64,000 nucleotides of DNA, taken from assembly GCA_947846985.1 (NCBI GenBank), contig CANTUZ010000025.1:2168100-2232099 (forward strand), read 5' to 3'. This DNA comes from Fratercula arctica (taxonomy: Eukaryota > Chordata > Aves > Charadriiformes > Alcidae). The notes below the pieces were generated by a model, which was given only the letters and a program-made list of their open reading frames with translations, did not search any database and was not told the DNA's origin. How positions within the stretch are numbered: the stretch's first letter is position 1; each line of letters starts with the position of its first letter. Position numbers and translations under genes: made by a program. Below, one piece after another: positions 25,142 to 36,298 of this stretch.

Positions 25142-26351
25142 TCACTGTTCTTTGTGGTTGCCCTAACAGAAATATGAAAGGCTAAGAGGAGGAAGTCTAA
25201 AGGGCCTAGGATAGGGCCTGAGGATTTTTTTCTAGATAGATCTCCCAGCTCCCACACTTCAGCTTTGAATCAGCAAATGCACTTTCACATATATGATGAA
25301 ATTATGTTATCTGGATTGATGATGTGGATATATCCTGTGATGATGTGGATATATCAAGAACAACTGCTGAACTACTTCCAGATCATCTGCTCCATGTTGC
25401 ATTTACCTGGTTGGCAGATAAGGACCAGGGAAAAAAGCTTGTTATTGCTTCTCAAAAAAGTGGGAGCATTGCTACTGCAGCCATGAAGGTCAAAGGATGG
25501 AAACAAGGCAAGATTTGAAATACACATTGCCAAGCTTTAAGAACAGAAATGGTTGCCTGACAGTAACTCAGTGCACAAGTTGATCTGGTATTTCAAGTGA
25601 GGGAAAGTACTGTTCAGGCGAGGCTCAGAAATATTTATTTCCATTTTCTATGGGAGGCACAATAATTGCCTCAGTTCTCAGTTTGGAATGAATTGCTAGT
25701 TCTTTATAAGAAACATATGAAATATGTTGTATTTGATTTTTAACTCAATCCAGTGGAAATAAATCAATTGCAAAATGTCAGTGTTCGAACTCCTTCCACT
25801 TTTTTTTGTTCATAAAATAGAATAATTCCAAAATAGAGATTCCTTGAAAGATGGCATTATTTTGTTTGGGGAAAAAAAATTAAAATTAATGGAAAGATCC
25901 AAGTTTCACCAGAACTTGAAATATATTTTATGGACAGTGTGGAATTATGCTTATGGCATAAGTCAGAATTTTTCTCCCACTTGGTTCTTTTTCAGATCTT
26001 TGTCTGATTAGCAGATATTTGACCAGAAATAAAAGTAGAAAGGCAGAACATGACATCATGCCCACTTGTGTCATCACAGATTGTGCATATTGATTCCTGC
26101 AGAACTGCACAATGAATTACGGCTTAGAGAGAGAAGCTGAAAGATTTTTAGAACATGTCAATCCACTTAATTGGTACTTTCTATTTGTTTTTGAATATGG
26201 GAAAAGGAAAGGCAAATTTCTTCTCCGGGTTTGTTATCATGTCCATTTAGGTTTGGGTTCATTCCTTCGACTTTTGAATTATCCATAAAATGCCTAAATT
26301 ACCAGCTCAGCTGCTCTAGATTTTGTCTATATTTAATGGATAGCTAGATGA
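25142..26351. other. unique sequence, no gene seen
   Basis: AT-rich; the only structure noticed is the two-copy 21-bp repeat at 25318-25356. Confidence 0.5.
25318..25356 (+). repeat. two-copy 21-bp tandem repeat
   Basis: The unit tgatgatgtggatatatc occurs twice with a 21-bp period (25318 and 25339). Too short to be a satellite; probably local slippage. Confidence 0.8.
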
Positions 26352-26370
26352 TGTTGCCAAGCCACTCTCC

Positions 26371-26913
26371 ATGATATTTGAAAAGTCATGGCAGTCAGGT
26401 GAAGTCCCTGGCGACTGGAAGAAGGGAAACATTACACCCATTTTTAAAAAGGGTAGAAAGGAGGACCCTGGGAACTACCGCCCTGTCAGCCTCACCTCTG
26501 TGCCTGGGAAGATCATGGAACAGATCCTCCTAGAAGCTATGCTAAGGCACATGGAGGACAGGGAGGGGATTCGAGACAGCCAGCATGGCTTCACCAAGGG
26601 CAAGTCCTGCCTGACCAAGCTAGTGGCTTTCTACAATGGAGTGATTACATCAGTGGACAAGGGGAGAGCTATGGATGTCATCTATCTGGACTTCTGCCAG
26701 GCCTTTGACACGGTCCCCCACGACATCCTTCTCTCTAAGTTGGAGAGATACAGATTTGATGGGTGGACTGTTTGGTGGATGAGGAATTGGTTGGATGGTC
26801 ACATCCAGAGGGTGGTGGTCAATGGCTCGATGTCTAGATGGAGAGGGGTGACAAGTGGTGTCCCTCAGGGGCCCGTAATTGGGACCAGTACTGTTCAACA
26901 TCTTCATCAATGA
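26371..26913 (+). pseudogene. CR1 ORF2 RT, first part
   Basis: Shows [37 protein letters not shown] and [16 protein letters not shown] (first catalytic aspartate), then SGVPQGPV, after which a small insertion near 26875 shifts the frame. Confidence 0.9.
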
Positions 26914-27592
26914 CATAGACAGTGGGATCAACTGCACCCTCATCAGATTTGTGGATGACACCAAGCGGAGTGGTGCAGTTGACATGTCAGAGGGACGGGA
27001 TGTCATTCAGAGGGACCTGGACGAGCTAGAGAGGTGGGCCTGTGCAAACCTCATGAAGTTCAACAAGGCCAAGTGCAAGGTCCTGCACTTGGGTCGGGAC
27101 AAACCGTGTTATCAATACAGGCTGGGGGATGATGTGATAGAGAGCAGCCCTGTGGAAAAGGACTTGGGGGTACTGGTGGATGAAAAGCTGGACATGAGCC
27201 AACAGTGTGTGCTTGCAGCCCAGAAGGCCAATTGCATCCTGGGCTGCATCAGAAGAACCGTGGCCAGCAGATCCAGAGAGGTGATTCTGCCCCTCTACTC
27301 TGCTCTCGTGAGACCCCACCTGGAGTACTGTGTCCAGCTCTGGAGCCCTCAGCATAAGAAGGACATGGACCTGTTGGAACATGTCCAGAGGAGGGCCACA
27401 AAGATGATCAGAGGGCTGGAGCACCTCTGCTGTGAGGACAGGCTGAGAGAGCTGGGGGTGTTCAGCCCAGAGAAGAGAAGGCTCCAGGGAGACTTTATAG
27501 CAGCCTTCCAGTCCCTGAAGGGGGCCTACAGGAAAGCTGGGGGGGGCTGTTTGCAAGGGCATGTAGCGATAGGACGAGGGGCAATGGTTTAA
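26879..27592 (+). pseudogene. CR1 ORF2 RT, second part
   Basis: Resumes with [15 protein letters not shown]. The catalytic pair reads FVDDTKRSG, with valine in place of the usual alanine before the two aspartates. It continues to a frame break at about 27540, before the normal C-terminus, which is encoded out of frame up to 27735. Confidence 0.88.
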
Positions 27593-27945
27593 ACTAGAGC
27601 AGGGCAGGTTTGGATTAGACATTAGGAAGAAGTTCTTTACAATGAGGGTGGTGAGACACCAGCCCAGGTTGCCCAGAGAGGTGGTGGAGGCCCCATCCCT
27701 GGAGACATTCAAGGCCAGGCTGGATGAGCTCTGAGCAACCTCATCTAGTTGAAGATGTCCCTGCTTACTGCAGGGGGGTTGGACTAGATGGCCTTTAAAG
27801 ATCCCTTCCAAGCCAACACATTCTATGATTCTGTGATTCTATGAGATGACTTTCAAGGATGATTTTGGTTTAGAGGTGGCTGAATTATGCTGCCTTTCTC
27901 TCCATTGATCATAAAGCAGACTGAGGAAAAAGATTCTTTAGTAGG

Positions 27946-28419
27946 TGTGTGAGCTGATGCAGGCAGGATGCAGGAACAACCACAAAACCACAGATGAAAG
28001 TCAAAGAACAGATTTAATCTTGATAGCTCATGGATCAGGGAATCTTCAAAGCAGCGCCTGGGCAGGTGCATGCAAGCAGGGGATGCAGGCACTGCAGAGT
28101 GAGAGAGAGTCCTTGTTAGCAAGAAAGTGAGAGAGTGAGAGCACAGACTCCCTGTTCTTGCCGGTATTTCAAGGGTTCAAGCAGGCCTAGTTTTCCCACT
28201 GTGCTTTGATCTTCTTCAACAACAGGCCAGGATTCTCAAGCGGCTAGACAAGGTGCCCCTGAGTCCATCGCAGACTTATGTCATCTAAGTGCAGATGTTC
28301 TACTTGCAAGCACATAAGTCTGAACAACAGTGTGATATATGTGTTTCCCAGCACCCTAAGTGCAAGCCACTTGAGTGTATTTACAATCCTCCTTGCCGAT
28401 CATCCATTACTTTCCCACA
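27946..28419 (-). mobile_element. solo LTR (family E), 5-bp duplication
   Basis: 474 bp flanked by perfect GTAGG copies (27941-27945 and 28420-28424). On the minus strand it starts TGTGGGAAAGTAATGG and ends AGCTCACACA. A second copy in the opposite orientation lies at 60901-61346, which fixes both ends. No internal sequence remains. Confidence 0.9.
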
Positions 28420-28590
28420 GTAGGCAACTCCAATAAGCACTTAGCTAAGGGGAATGAATCCAGGCCCACATGGTTTTGTTATACCACTGAATCTATTCTG
28501 CCCGCCCTTTTTTTAGTATGTAGTTCCTGTTGGAAAATGAAATTAGTCAAGATACTTAGGATGGACAGTCTTAAATTTCACTGTGTATTT

Positions 28591-29735
28591 TGTATTGGGT
28601 TTAAGTGGCAAGGTTTTTTGTAGAAGGGGTGCTACAGGGGTGGCTTCTGTGAGAAGCTGCTAGAAGCTTCCTCCATGTCCGATAGAGCCAACGTCAGCCG
28701 GCTGCAAGACAGACCTACCTCAGCCAAAGCTGAGCCAATCAGCGATGGTGGTAGCGCCTCTGTGATAACTTATTTAAAGAGGGGAAAAAAATGCTGAGCA
28801 ATAGCAAACAGAAGAGAGGAGTGAGAATATGTGAGGGAAACAACTCTGCAGACACCAAGGTCAGTGAAGAAGGAGGAGGAGGAGGTGTTCCAGGCACTGG
28901 AGCAGAGATTCCCCTGCAGCCTGTACTGAAGACCATGGTGAGGCAGGATGTCCTCCTGCAGCCCATGGAGGTCCATGGTGGAGCAGATATCCACCTGCAG
29001 CCCGTGGAGTACCCCATGCCAGAACAGGTGGATGCACTTGAAGGAGGCTGTGACCCCATGGAGAGCCTATGCTGGAGCAGGCTCCTGGCAGGACCTGTGG
29101 CCCTATGGAGAGAAGAGCCCATGCTGGAGCAGGTTTGCTGGCAGGGCTTGTGACCCCGTGGGGGGACCCACGCTGGAGCAGTCTGTTCCTGAAGGACTAC
29201 ACCCTGTGGAAAGGACCCACGCTGGAACAGTTTATGAAGAACTGCAGCCCATGGGAAGGACCCACATTTGAGAAGTTCATGGAGGACTGTCTCCCGTGGA
29301 AGGGAGCCTGTGCTGGAGCAGGGGAAGACTGTGAGGAGTCCTCCCCCTGAGGAGGGAGGAATGGCAGAGACAATGTGTAATGAACTGACTGCAGCCCCCA
29401 TTCCCCATCCCCCTGTGTCACTTGGGGGGGAGGAGGTAGAGAAATTGTGAGTAAAGTTAAGCCTGGGAAGAAGGGAGGGGTGGGAGGAAGGTGTTTTAAG
29501 ATTTGGTTTTATTCCTCATTACTCTACTCTGACTTTTGATTGGCAGTAAATTAATTTAATTTCCCCAAGTCGAGTCTGTTTTGCCTGTGACAGTAATTGC
29601 TGAGGGATCTTTCCCTGCCCCTAGCTCAACCTGCAAGCCTTTTGTTATATTTTCTCTCTCCTGTCCAGCTGAGGAGGGGGAATGATAGAGTGGCTTGGTG
29701 GGCACCTGGCATCCAGCCAAGGTCAACTCACCACA
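28591..29735 (+). mobile_element. long solo LTR (family F) with internal GC-rich repeats
   Basis: Starts tgtattgggtttaagtggc and ends ggtcaactcaccaca. At 1145 bp it is the longest LTR here. ATTT is shared directly outside both ends (28587-28590 and 29736-29739). A TATA-like acttatttaaag lies near 28769-28780. From about 28900 to 29330 a degenerate repeat with gctggagcag and gcccatgg units makes long chance open frames. The sense and layout resemble class II-like avian LTRs, but the class assignment is a guess. Confidence 0.8.
28905..29335 (+). repeat. degenerate GC-rich tandem repeat inside LTR F
   Basis: Repeated gctggagcag, gaccca and cccatgga units with irregular spacing of roughly 50-60 bp. 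It lies inside the LTR, in the region after the TATA-like box. Open frames here in several phases are a composition effect, not evidence of a gene. Confidence 0.65.
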
Positions 29736-32608
29736 ATTTATTGAAGTGTAGCTTCTGTATTTTTCGGTGTTCCTTCAGGTAGTGACATTTAAACTGAAAG
29801 TTCACATTTTCAACAAGAGGCTCAAAATTTGTACACACCTATTTATAAACAAAATTGGTATATGTAAATCATGTTTCCTCATGCAACTATGCATATTGAA
29901 ACTTAGATCTGTCCAAGGTATATATTTAAATTTGACTTCCCCTTATATGCCATATTGCTTGTACTTACAAATGTTTATTTATGCAAAATTTGTAAAAGCA
30001 AATTTGAAGTGGATTATGTCCACTTATAGCCTTAGAAGCAATTTCTCCCTAATGCATGCCTAATTAATGTAACAGATTTCAATAATTCTTCCTGATTGGT
30101 TTAGGAAGATAAAGCATGTGTTAATGGGTGGAATATAAAATGTAAACCATGGTTCTTCCATTCTGCTCCTTATTGTCTCACAAAATTTCTGTGATCTGAG
30201 GCAAATAACTTCAAAAGGTGTTATACTCTTAAAAGTGAACTCTAAATAAAGCTCTTACAATTCAGTTTTCATAAAAAGGGGTCAATTCTGAGAGATATCA
30301 GGGCACATAAGTCAGTGGAGTTCTTGCACTTAACTATATTCCTCCTAACAAACCACCTCATGAGCTCTGTCCTGATAGCTTTGTCTTAGTTCCCCACCTT
30401 TTCTCTCCCCACATATTCCCACAACTCTAGCTTAATATTCCAACTGATTTTAAGTTAAAATTTGCAGTTTTCTTCTTCTTAGGCCATGGCCTTTTGCACT
30501 AGCCACTAACTGTTCTATGTTCTGCAGATCTAATCTGCAGCTGTTGGTGCCATTGAACAGGAGCGTGTAGTGACCAAGCAGCTCTCTAAACAGAATGGGA
30601 ATGTTCATTAGCTGAAACATGATATCAAACAAAGATCTGTTTTCCCTAGAATCTTTCCAACCCTTACAGGGAAATGAGGCATGCCTGGTTTATTCATACA
30701 TTTCCAGCAGCCTTCCATATTCAAGGTAATGTTGCATGTTAAGCTTGGTCTTGAGCCCCTGGCTTTTGGCCTAGTGACTGAATTTACCCCTCTCAGTTGT
30801 GACTATAATCTGGCATGGGTCTCAGCTGAGATGCGGTAGCTGACAGTACCTGTAGTTTAACTAAACAGGTCTGCTTTCCTTCCCCACCATGCCCTCTCCA
30901 CTCCTAGGAGGAAGCCTCTGGTATCAGATGAATGACAGGAACAGCTAACAGATGCATGTGCTCAGGTGCAGCTCCTTACCTGCCTTTTGGTTTGCACAGA
31001 AGAGTTTTGTAGGGCAACCTGATCTATCCCTGATCATCGGGCCTCCTGCATCTTCCATATTTCGGTTGGGAAGGAAGGCAAAGGCTGTAGCATATATTTA
31101 AGTGCTTACCAGTTTGAATGAAGGCAAATTTTGACTCAACCATAGTCTTTCACCTTAGCTTAACAGATGGAAAATAAACTCTTTTCACCCTTCATTCTTC
31201 CTCTACATGAATATTCAAATCCTTTCACTTTTCAGGAGTCCTTTAATCTGGATTTACAGGTCTTTTCTTAACTGAAAATGGGGGGACATCTGGAGACAAA
31301 ATCATAAAAGCTTAGTAGTTTTAGTATTATTCCACTCTTAAGTATTAGCTGATATCTGGCTAGCAGGAGCCTGCCTTCCTTCTCCTTGTCTGCATTCACC
31401 CCACACACCTGAGTAACTGACACATTCCACAATGTTGGGAAAGTACAGCAACTTGATATTCATCATAGCCTCAGATTCCTGTTTATCGTTACTTTACACT
31501 AGGCCCTTAACAAATAAAAAGGAAAACATCCTGTCTCAAAGAGCTTTGCAACATAAAAACATCAGGAAGAGCCCAAGAGCAGACGGCAGAGGATGTGGAG
31601 TACAAAGAAGGAAGTCAAAGTGCTAGTGGCTTCTCCTCACGTTAGATCTCACTGATGCTCTTGTGAACCTGTTTGCATGGACACAGATTGGAGCACTACA
31701 GGGATACTAGAAAAGAGAAGCAGAGTAAAATGGTAAAAGATGAAGCACACAGCCCTGTGCACTGAGCACTGTACTGAGTTCAGCTGGGTAAAGCACATTC
31801 CTGGTGATCCCACAGCAGGACTTGTGAAGACATGTATTCTTCAGTTGGATTTTTTCTCCTAACAGTATGACACACTTTGAAATCAGCTGGAAGCTAAAGC
31901 ATCTGTCATCAATTGGAACACTATTTTCTCATTGAAAGTATACAAAACAGAAGATTTCTTTGTTACAGAGGGGCTGACAAATCAGAGTCAAGGGATGCAG
32001 TCCAATCCAAAGGTTCCCATCATTTTTCTCACCATCTGTGTAGTCAAAGATAGCAAAGGCTTCCTTGACATTGGATAACGCAAACTCGGGGACTTCCTTG
32101 ACGTCACTGGGAAGGGTGGGTGATCTATGTGAGAGAGCTGTCAGCATGCAAATTATCAAACATGCTAGAAGATCTTTAAGGGTAAAGGATAAAAGGTAGC
32201 TCACAAACAAACCAAGAATTCTTTGAGCAAATGTGCACTGTCCTTACCATTTAAAAAATATTTTACCGAGATTTACTACTTTTCTAATAAATGGACTCTC
32301 ACAAGCCATTCTGTGAGCACAAATTCTGTGAGGAAGACTGATATTTTCTAAATAATTTCCTGCCCCTTTTCAGAAACAATGCAAGTACTTGAGAGTTCAA
32401 TATCTGGGAGGTTCCTAAACCCTGAAGCAACCTCTGAGATGAGTCTAGAAAAATTACATTAATTTTTCTAAGATAGTTAGCACTGGGATGAGATTGAATG
32501 CAAGAACAGTGAATACCATCTCTCTTCAGGGGTTATCGTGGCTTCATCTGGCATCTGATTCAGCATTTCTAGAAGTCAGGGGAAAGTTTTTTTCACGCTG
32601 TGGGAGTT
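29736..32608. other. unique sequence with one exon-like stretch
   Basis: No repeat family recognised. The only coding-like signal is the minus-strand stretch at 32033-32124, described separately. Confidence 0.5.
32033..32124 (-). other. candidate 92-bp exon, unidentified
   Basis: On the minus strand an open stretch (SPTLPSDVKEVPEFALSN, then VKEAFAIFDYTD) is bounded by a CTCTCTCACATAG acceptor and a GTGAGA donor, with a phase-preserving codon split. The VKEAFAIFDYTDG part resembles the first half of an EF-hand in spacing, but I cannot assign a family. It could be a chance frame. It runs opposite to SUB1 and TARS. Confidence 0.25.
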
Positions 32609-33079
32609 AAGAGAGATTCTGGGTTTATGAAAGGCAGATCCTGCTTGACAAACCTGATCTCCTTCTATGACAAGGTGACCTACTTAGTGGATGAGGGAAA
32701 GGCTGTGGATGTTGTTGACCTGGACTTTAGTAAAGCCTTTGACACTGTTTCCCACAGCATCCTCATGGAGAAACTGGCTGCCCATGGCTTGGACGGGAGT
32801 ACTCTTTGCTGGGTTAAAAACTGTCTGGATGGCCAGGCCCAGAGAGTTGTGGTGAATGGAGTTCAATCCAGGTCACGAGTGGTGTTCCCCAGGGCTCAGT
32901 ACTGGGGCCTGTTCTGTTTAACATCTTTATCAATGATCTGGAGGAGGGGATCAAGTGCACCCTCAGTAAGTTTGCAGATGACACCGAGTTGGGTGGGAGT
33001 GTCCACCTGCTTGAGGGTAGGAAGGCTTTGCAGAGGGATCTGGACAGGCTGGGTCGATGGGCTGAGGCCAGTGGTATGA
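32609..33079 (+). pseudogene. CR1 ORF2 RT, first part
   Basis: Carries [20 protein letters not shown], a diverged first catalytic block ([17 protein letters not shown]) and [11 protein letters not shown] short deletion before the SGVPQG block shifts the frame, so the part after about 32875 is out of phase with the continuing protein. Confidence 0.88.
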
Positions 33080-33756
33080 GATTCAACAAGGCCAAATGCC
33101 GGGTCCTGCACTTGGGTCACAACAACCCCATGCAGTGCTACAGGCTTGGGGAAGAGTGGCTGGAGAGCTGCCTGGCAGAAAAGGACCTGGGGGTGTTGGT
33201 CAATAGCTGGCTGAATATGAGCCAGCAAGTAGCCAAGAAGGCCAACAGCATCCTGGCCTGTATAAGAAATAGTGTGGCCAGCAGGATTAGGGAAGTGATA
33301 GTCCCCCTGTACGTGGCACTGCACCTTGTGTACTGTGTTCAGTTTTTGGCCCCTCACTACAAGAAAGACAGTGAGGTGCTGGGGCGGGTCCAAAGAAGGG
33401 CAATGAGGTTGGTGAGGGGTCTAGAGCACAAGTCTTATGAGGAGCAGCTGAGGGAGCTGGGGTTGTTTAGCCTGGAGAAGAGGAGGCTGAGGGGAGACCT
33501 TATTGCTCTCTACAACTACCTGAAAGGAGGTTGTAGCGAGATGGGTGCTGGTCTCTTTTCTCAATTAGCAAGTTACAGGACAAGAGGAAATGGCCTCAAG
33601 TTGCACCAGGGGAGGTTTAGATTGGATATTAGGAAAAATTTATTCACTGAAAGGGTTGTCAAGCATTGGAACAGGCTGCCCAGGACAGTGGTTGAGTCAC
33701 CATCCCTAGAGGTATTTAAAAGACATGTAGATGTGACACTTAGGGACATGGTTTAG
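32989..33756 (+). pseudogene. CR1 ORF2 RT, second part
   Basis: Resumes just after the catalytic pair ([20 protein letters not shown]) and reads to the normal CR1 C-terminus ([19 protein letters not shown]). Relative to the copy at 121-1611 it lacks three residues after MSQQ and a few near YVALHLVYC. The FADD-equivalent codons upstream read FADDTELGG in this frame. Confidence 0.88.
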
Positions 33757-33982
33757 TGGTAACTTGGCAGTACTAGGTTAATGGTTGGACTTGATGATCT
33801 TAAAGGTCTTTTCCAACATAAATATTTCTATAATTCCATTGGGTTCATCTGCTGATGGTCTCCTGTCTTTATGTTGGTGCTGCACAGTCCTAAATCATAG
33901 AATCATAGAACGGTTGAGGTTGGAAGGGACCTTAAAGATGATCTAGTTCCAACCCCCCTGCCATGGGCAGGGACACCTCCCA

Positions 33983-34879
33983 CTAGACCAGGCTGCTCAA
34001 AGCCCCATCCAGCCTGGTCCTGAACACTTCCAGGGAAGGGGCATTCGCAACTTCTCTGGGCAACCTGTGCCAGTGTCTCACCACCCTCACAGTAAAGAGT
34101 TTCTTCCTGATATCTAATCTAAATCTCCCCTCTTTCAGGTTAAAACCATTACCCCTTGTCCTATTGCTCCACTCCCTGATAAAGAGTCCCTCCCCATCCT
34201 TCCTGTAGGCCCCCTTCAGGTACTGGAAGGCTGCTATAAGGTATCCCCGGAGTCTTCTCTTCTCCGGGCTGAACACCCCCAGCTCTCTCAGCCTGTCCTC
34301 ATAGGAGAGGTGCTCCAGCCCTCTGATCATCTTCGTGGCCCTCCGCTGGACCCTCTCCAACAGGTCCATGTCCTTCTTGTGCTGAGGACTCCAGAGCTGG
34401 ATGCAGTACTCCAGGTGGGGTCTCACCAGAGCAGAGTAGAGGGGCAGAATCACCTCTCTCGATCTGCTGGCCACGCTTCTTTTCATGCAGCCCAGGATAC
34501 AGTTGGCCTTCTGGTCTGCAAGCACACATTGCTGTCTTATGTTGAGCTTCTCGTCCACCAACACCCCCAAGACCTTCTCCTCAGGGCTACTCTCAAGCCA
34601 TTCTCCACCTAACCTGTATTGGTGCCTGGGATTGCCGTGACCCAGGTGCAGGACCTTGCACTTGGCCTTGTTGAACTTCATGAGGTTTGCACAGGCCCAC
34701 CTCTCCAGCCTGTCCAGGTCCCTCTGGATGGCATCCCTTCCCTCCAGTGTGTCGACTGCACCACACAGCTTGGTGTCGTCAGCAAATTTGTTGAGGGTGC
34801 ACTCAATCCCAACATCCATGTCACTGACAAAGATGTTAAACAGCACTGGTCCCAGTACCGACACCCTGAGGAACACCAC
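33983..34879 (-). pseudogene. CR1 ORF2: RT palm to C-terminus
   Basis: 298 codons open. [17 protein letters not shown] leads into the catalytic pair [14 protein letters not shown], then the full connection and C-terminal region to [20 protein letters not shown] and stop. The upstream fingers are in other frames (34945-35253). Confidence 0.9.
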
Positions 34880-34944
34880 TCGTCTCCACTTGGATATCGA
34901 GCCATTGACCGCAACCCTTTGATTGCAGCCATACAGCCAGTTCC

Positions 34945-35253
34945 TTATCCACCGAGTGGTCCATCCATTTTGACAGTGTCAAACACTTTGCATAAGTCCA
35001 GGTAGATGATGTTAGTTGCTCCTCCCTTATCCACCAACGCTGTCAGGCATGACTTGACCTTAGTGAAGCCATGTTGGCTGTGTCTGATCACCTCCTTATT
35101 TTCCATGTGCCTTAGCAGATTTTCCAGGGGGATCTGCTCCATGATCTTGCCGGGCACAGAGGTGAGACTGACCAGCCTGTAGTTCCCTCGGTCTTCCTTT
35201 TTTCCCTTTTTGAAAATGGGGGTTATGTTTCCCCTTTTCCAGTCAGCGGGCAT
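34945..35253 (-). pseudogene. CR1 ORF2 RT fingers, with internal deletion
   Basis: Shows [38 protein letters not shown] and [20 protein letters not shown]. The normal stretch after SCLT is shortened, and the first catalytic block reads [11 protein letters not shown] before the frame is lost. Confidence 0.88.
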
Positions 35254-35671
35254 TTCACCAGACTGCCATGACTTTTCAAATAAGATGGATAGTTGCTTAA
35301 CAACTTAATCCGCCAGCTCCCAAAGGACCCGTGGATGGATTTCATCCGGTCCCATGGACTTGTGTACCTTAAGGTTCCTTGGTCTCGTTCTTGATCTGCA
35401 CCTACAGTGGGCGGTTCTTCATTCTCAGAGCTCCTGCCTTTGCCTTCTGCAACTTGGGTGGTGTGGTTGGAGCCCTTGCTGGTGAAGACTGAGGCGAAAA
35501 AGTCATTCAGTACCTCAGCCTTCGCCATATCCCCGGTGACCAGGTCTCCTGTTTCCTTCCTGAGAGGGCCCACATCTTCCCTAGTCTTGCCTTTATCCCT
35601 GACATACTTACAGAAGTTTTTCCTGTTGCCCTTGATGTCCATGGCCAGATTTAATTCTATCTGGGCTTTAG
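35223..35671 (-). pseudogene. CR1 ORF2 linker fragment
   Basis: Codes [20 protein letters not shown] and [20 protein letters not shown], the linker before RT. Open codons beyond 35671 belong to the retroviral LTR read antisense, so the apparent longer protein is artificial. Confidence 0.88.
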
Positions 35672-35676
35672 CTTGC
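35672..35676 (+). repeat. target-site duplication, left copy (CTTGC)
   Basis: CTTGC here and at 41739-41743 flank the provirus. Other CR1 copies read CTTTC at this position, so the shared G supports duplication of a single host site. Confidence 0.85.
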
Positions 35677-35997
35677 AAGACACGGGTATTCCATGACATG
35701 TGAGCCATGCCCACCCTGAGCTGCTGGGGGAGGGGGCAGGAAGTCGCCGCTTGGGGCGGGCTGGGGCGTCCCGGGTCCGGTTGGGGAGCAGCAGGGAGCG
35801 GCGGTTCCGTAATCGTGTTTGTATATTCCTCTATCCGTGTTATTGTTGTTGTTTTTCTTGTTCCCTCTGCTGTTCTGTTAAACTGCCTTTGTCTCAACCC
35901 AAGAGTTTTGCCTTTTTCTTCTGATTCTTCCCGTATTGAGAAGACCTGAGCGAGCGGCACGTGGTTCTTTGTTGCCGTCTGAGGCCAAACCACGACA
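35677..35997 (+). mobile_element. 5' LTR of plus provirus, left end missing
   Basis: 321 bp matching 41420-41738. The first 37 bp or so of the LTR, including the terminal TG, are absent, though the host duplication CTTGC is directly adjacent. The 3' boundary is gaggccaaaccacgaca. It holds a TATA-like tgtatatt near 35819 and would have supplied promoter and polyadenylation functions. Confidence 0.92.
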
Positions 35998-36005
35998 GTC
36001 CTTTT

Positions 36006-36023
36006 TGGCGCCCAACGTGGGGC
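36006..36023 (+). other. primer-binding site, lysine tRNA type
   Basis: TGGCGCCCAACGTGGGGC, 8 bases after the LTR. It is complementary to the 3' end of tRNA-Lys of the 1,2 type and would prime minus-strand DNA synthesis. Mammalian ERVL typically uses leucine, so the primer differs. Confidence 0.92.
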
Positions 36024-36298
36024 TCAAGGGTTGAGATAACGACAGAATCCAACTAGAGCTTGAAAAAACAAATTTGTTGTATGCGTTTATTTTATTAGGT
36101 AAGTAGTCGCTGGTCACCATGTTGCTTGGTTTGTTCTCATGGCTGTGTTATGTAAATTCCTATATGGCTTATGTACTCCCTGCGATGATATTTTTTACTT
36201 CTGGGAGAGGGATGAGGATTATCATTTTACTGTCCTGTGCGATATCGGCTTATGATGTGATAACATCACTTGTTAGACAGTTACTTTGAGGCGTTTAT

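Larger units (their letters stand above)
26352..27843 (+). mobile_element. CR1 LINE, RT and 3' end
   Basis: 5'-truncated CR1 starting at gttgccaagccac and ending with octamers ttctatgattctgtgattc at about 27821-27843. The first 160 bp are nearly identical to 17511-17670. RT is split into two overlapping frames. Confidence 0.93.
32609..33838 (+). mobile_element. CR1 LINE, RT and 3' end
   Basis: 5'-truncated CR1 of the same subfamily as 1-1696, starting at gattctgggtttatg and ending near ggtcttttccaacataaatatttct. Its 3' end lies about 55 bp from the 3' end of the next, opposite CR1, a tail-to-tail pair. Confidence 0.93.
33893..35671 (-). mobile_element. CR1 LINE, 3' half, interrupted by a provirus
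   Basis: Reverse-oriented CR1 with its 3' tail at 33893 (aatcatagaatcatagaacgg) and RT running upward. It is interrupted at 35672 by an endogenous retrovirus and resumes at 41739. Frame breaks split the RT. Confidence 0.94.

Noticed and set aside
28739..29401. 220-codon minus-strand frame and several plus frames in 28791-29350
   Set aside because: They lie inside the GC-rich repeat of LTR F and are open in several phases because of composition; no domain is visible.
30450..31626. Short frames of 60-64 codons in the unique region
   Set aside because: Length expected by chance; no conserved motif or splice context.
35700..35949. Overlapping short frames in 35700-35950 and 41450-41670
   Set aside because: They are within the LTRs of the plus provirus and repeat in both LTRs; no protein role is known for them.
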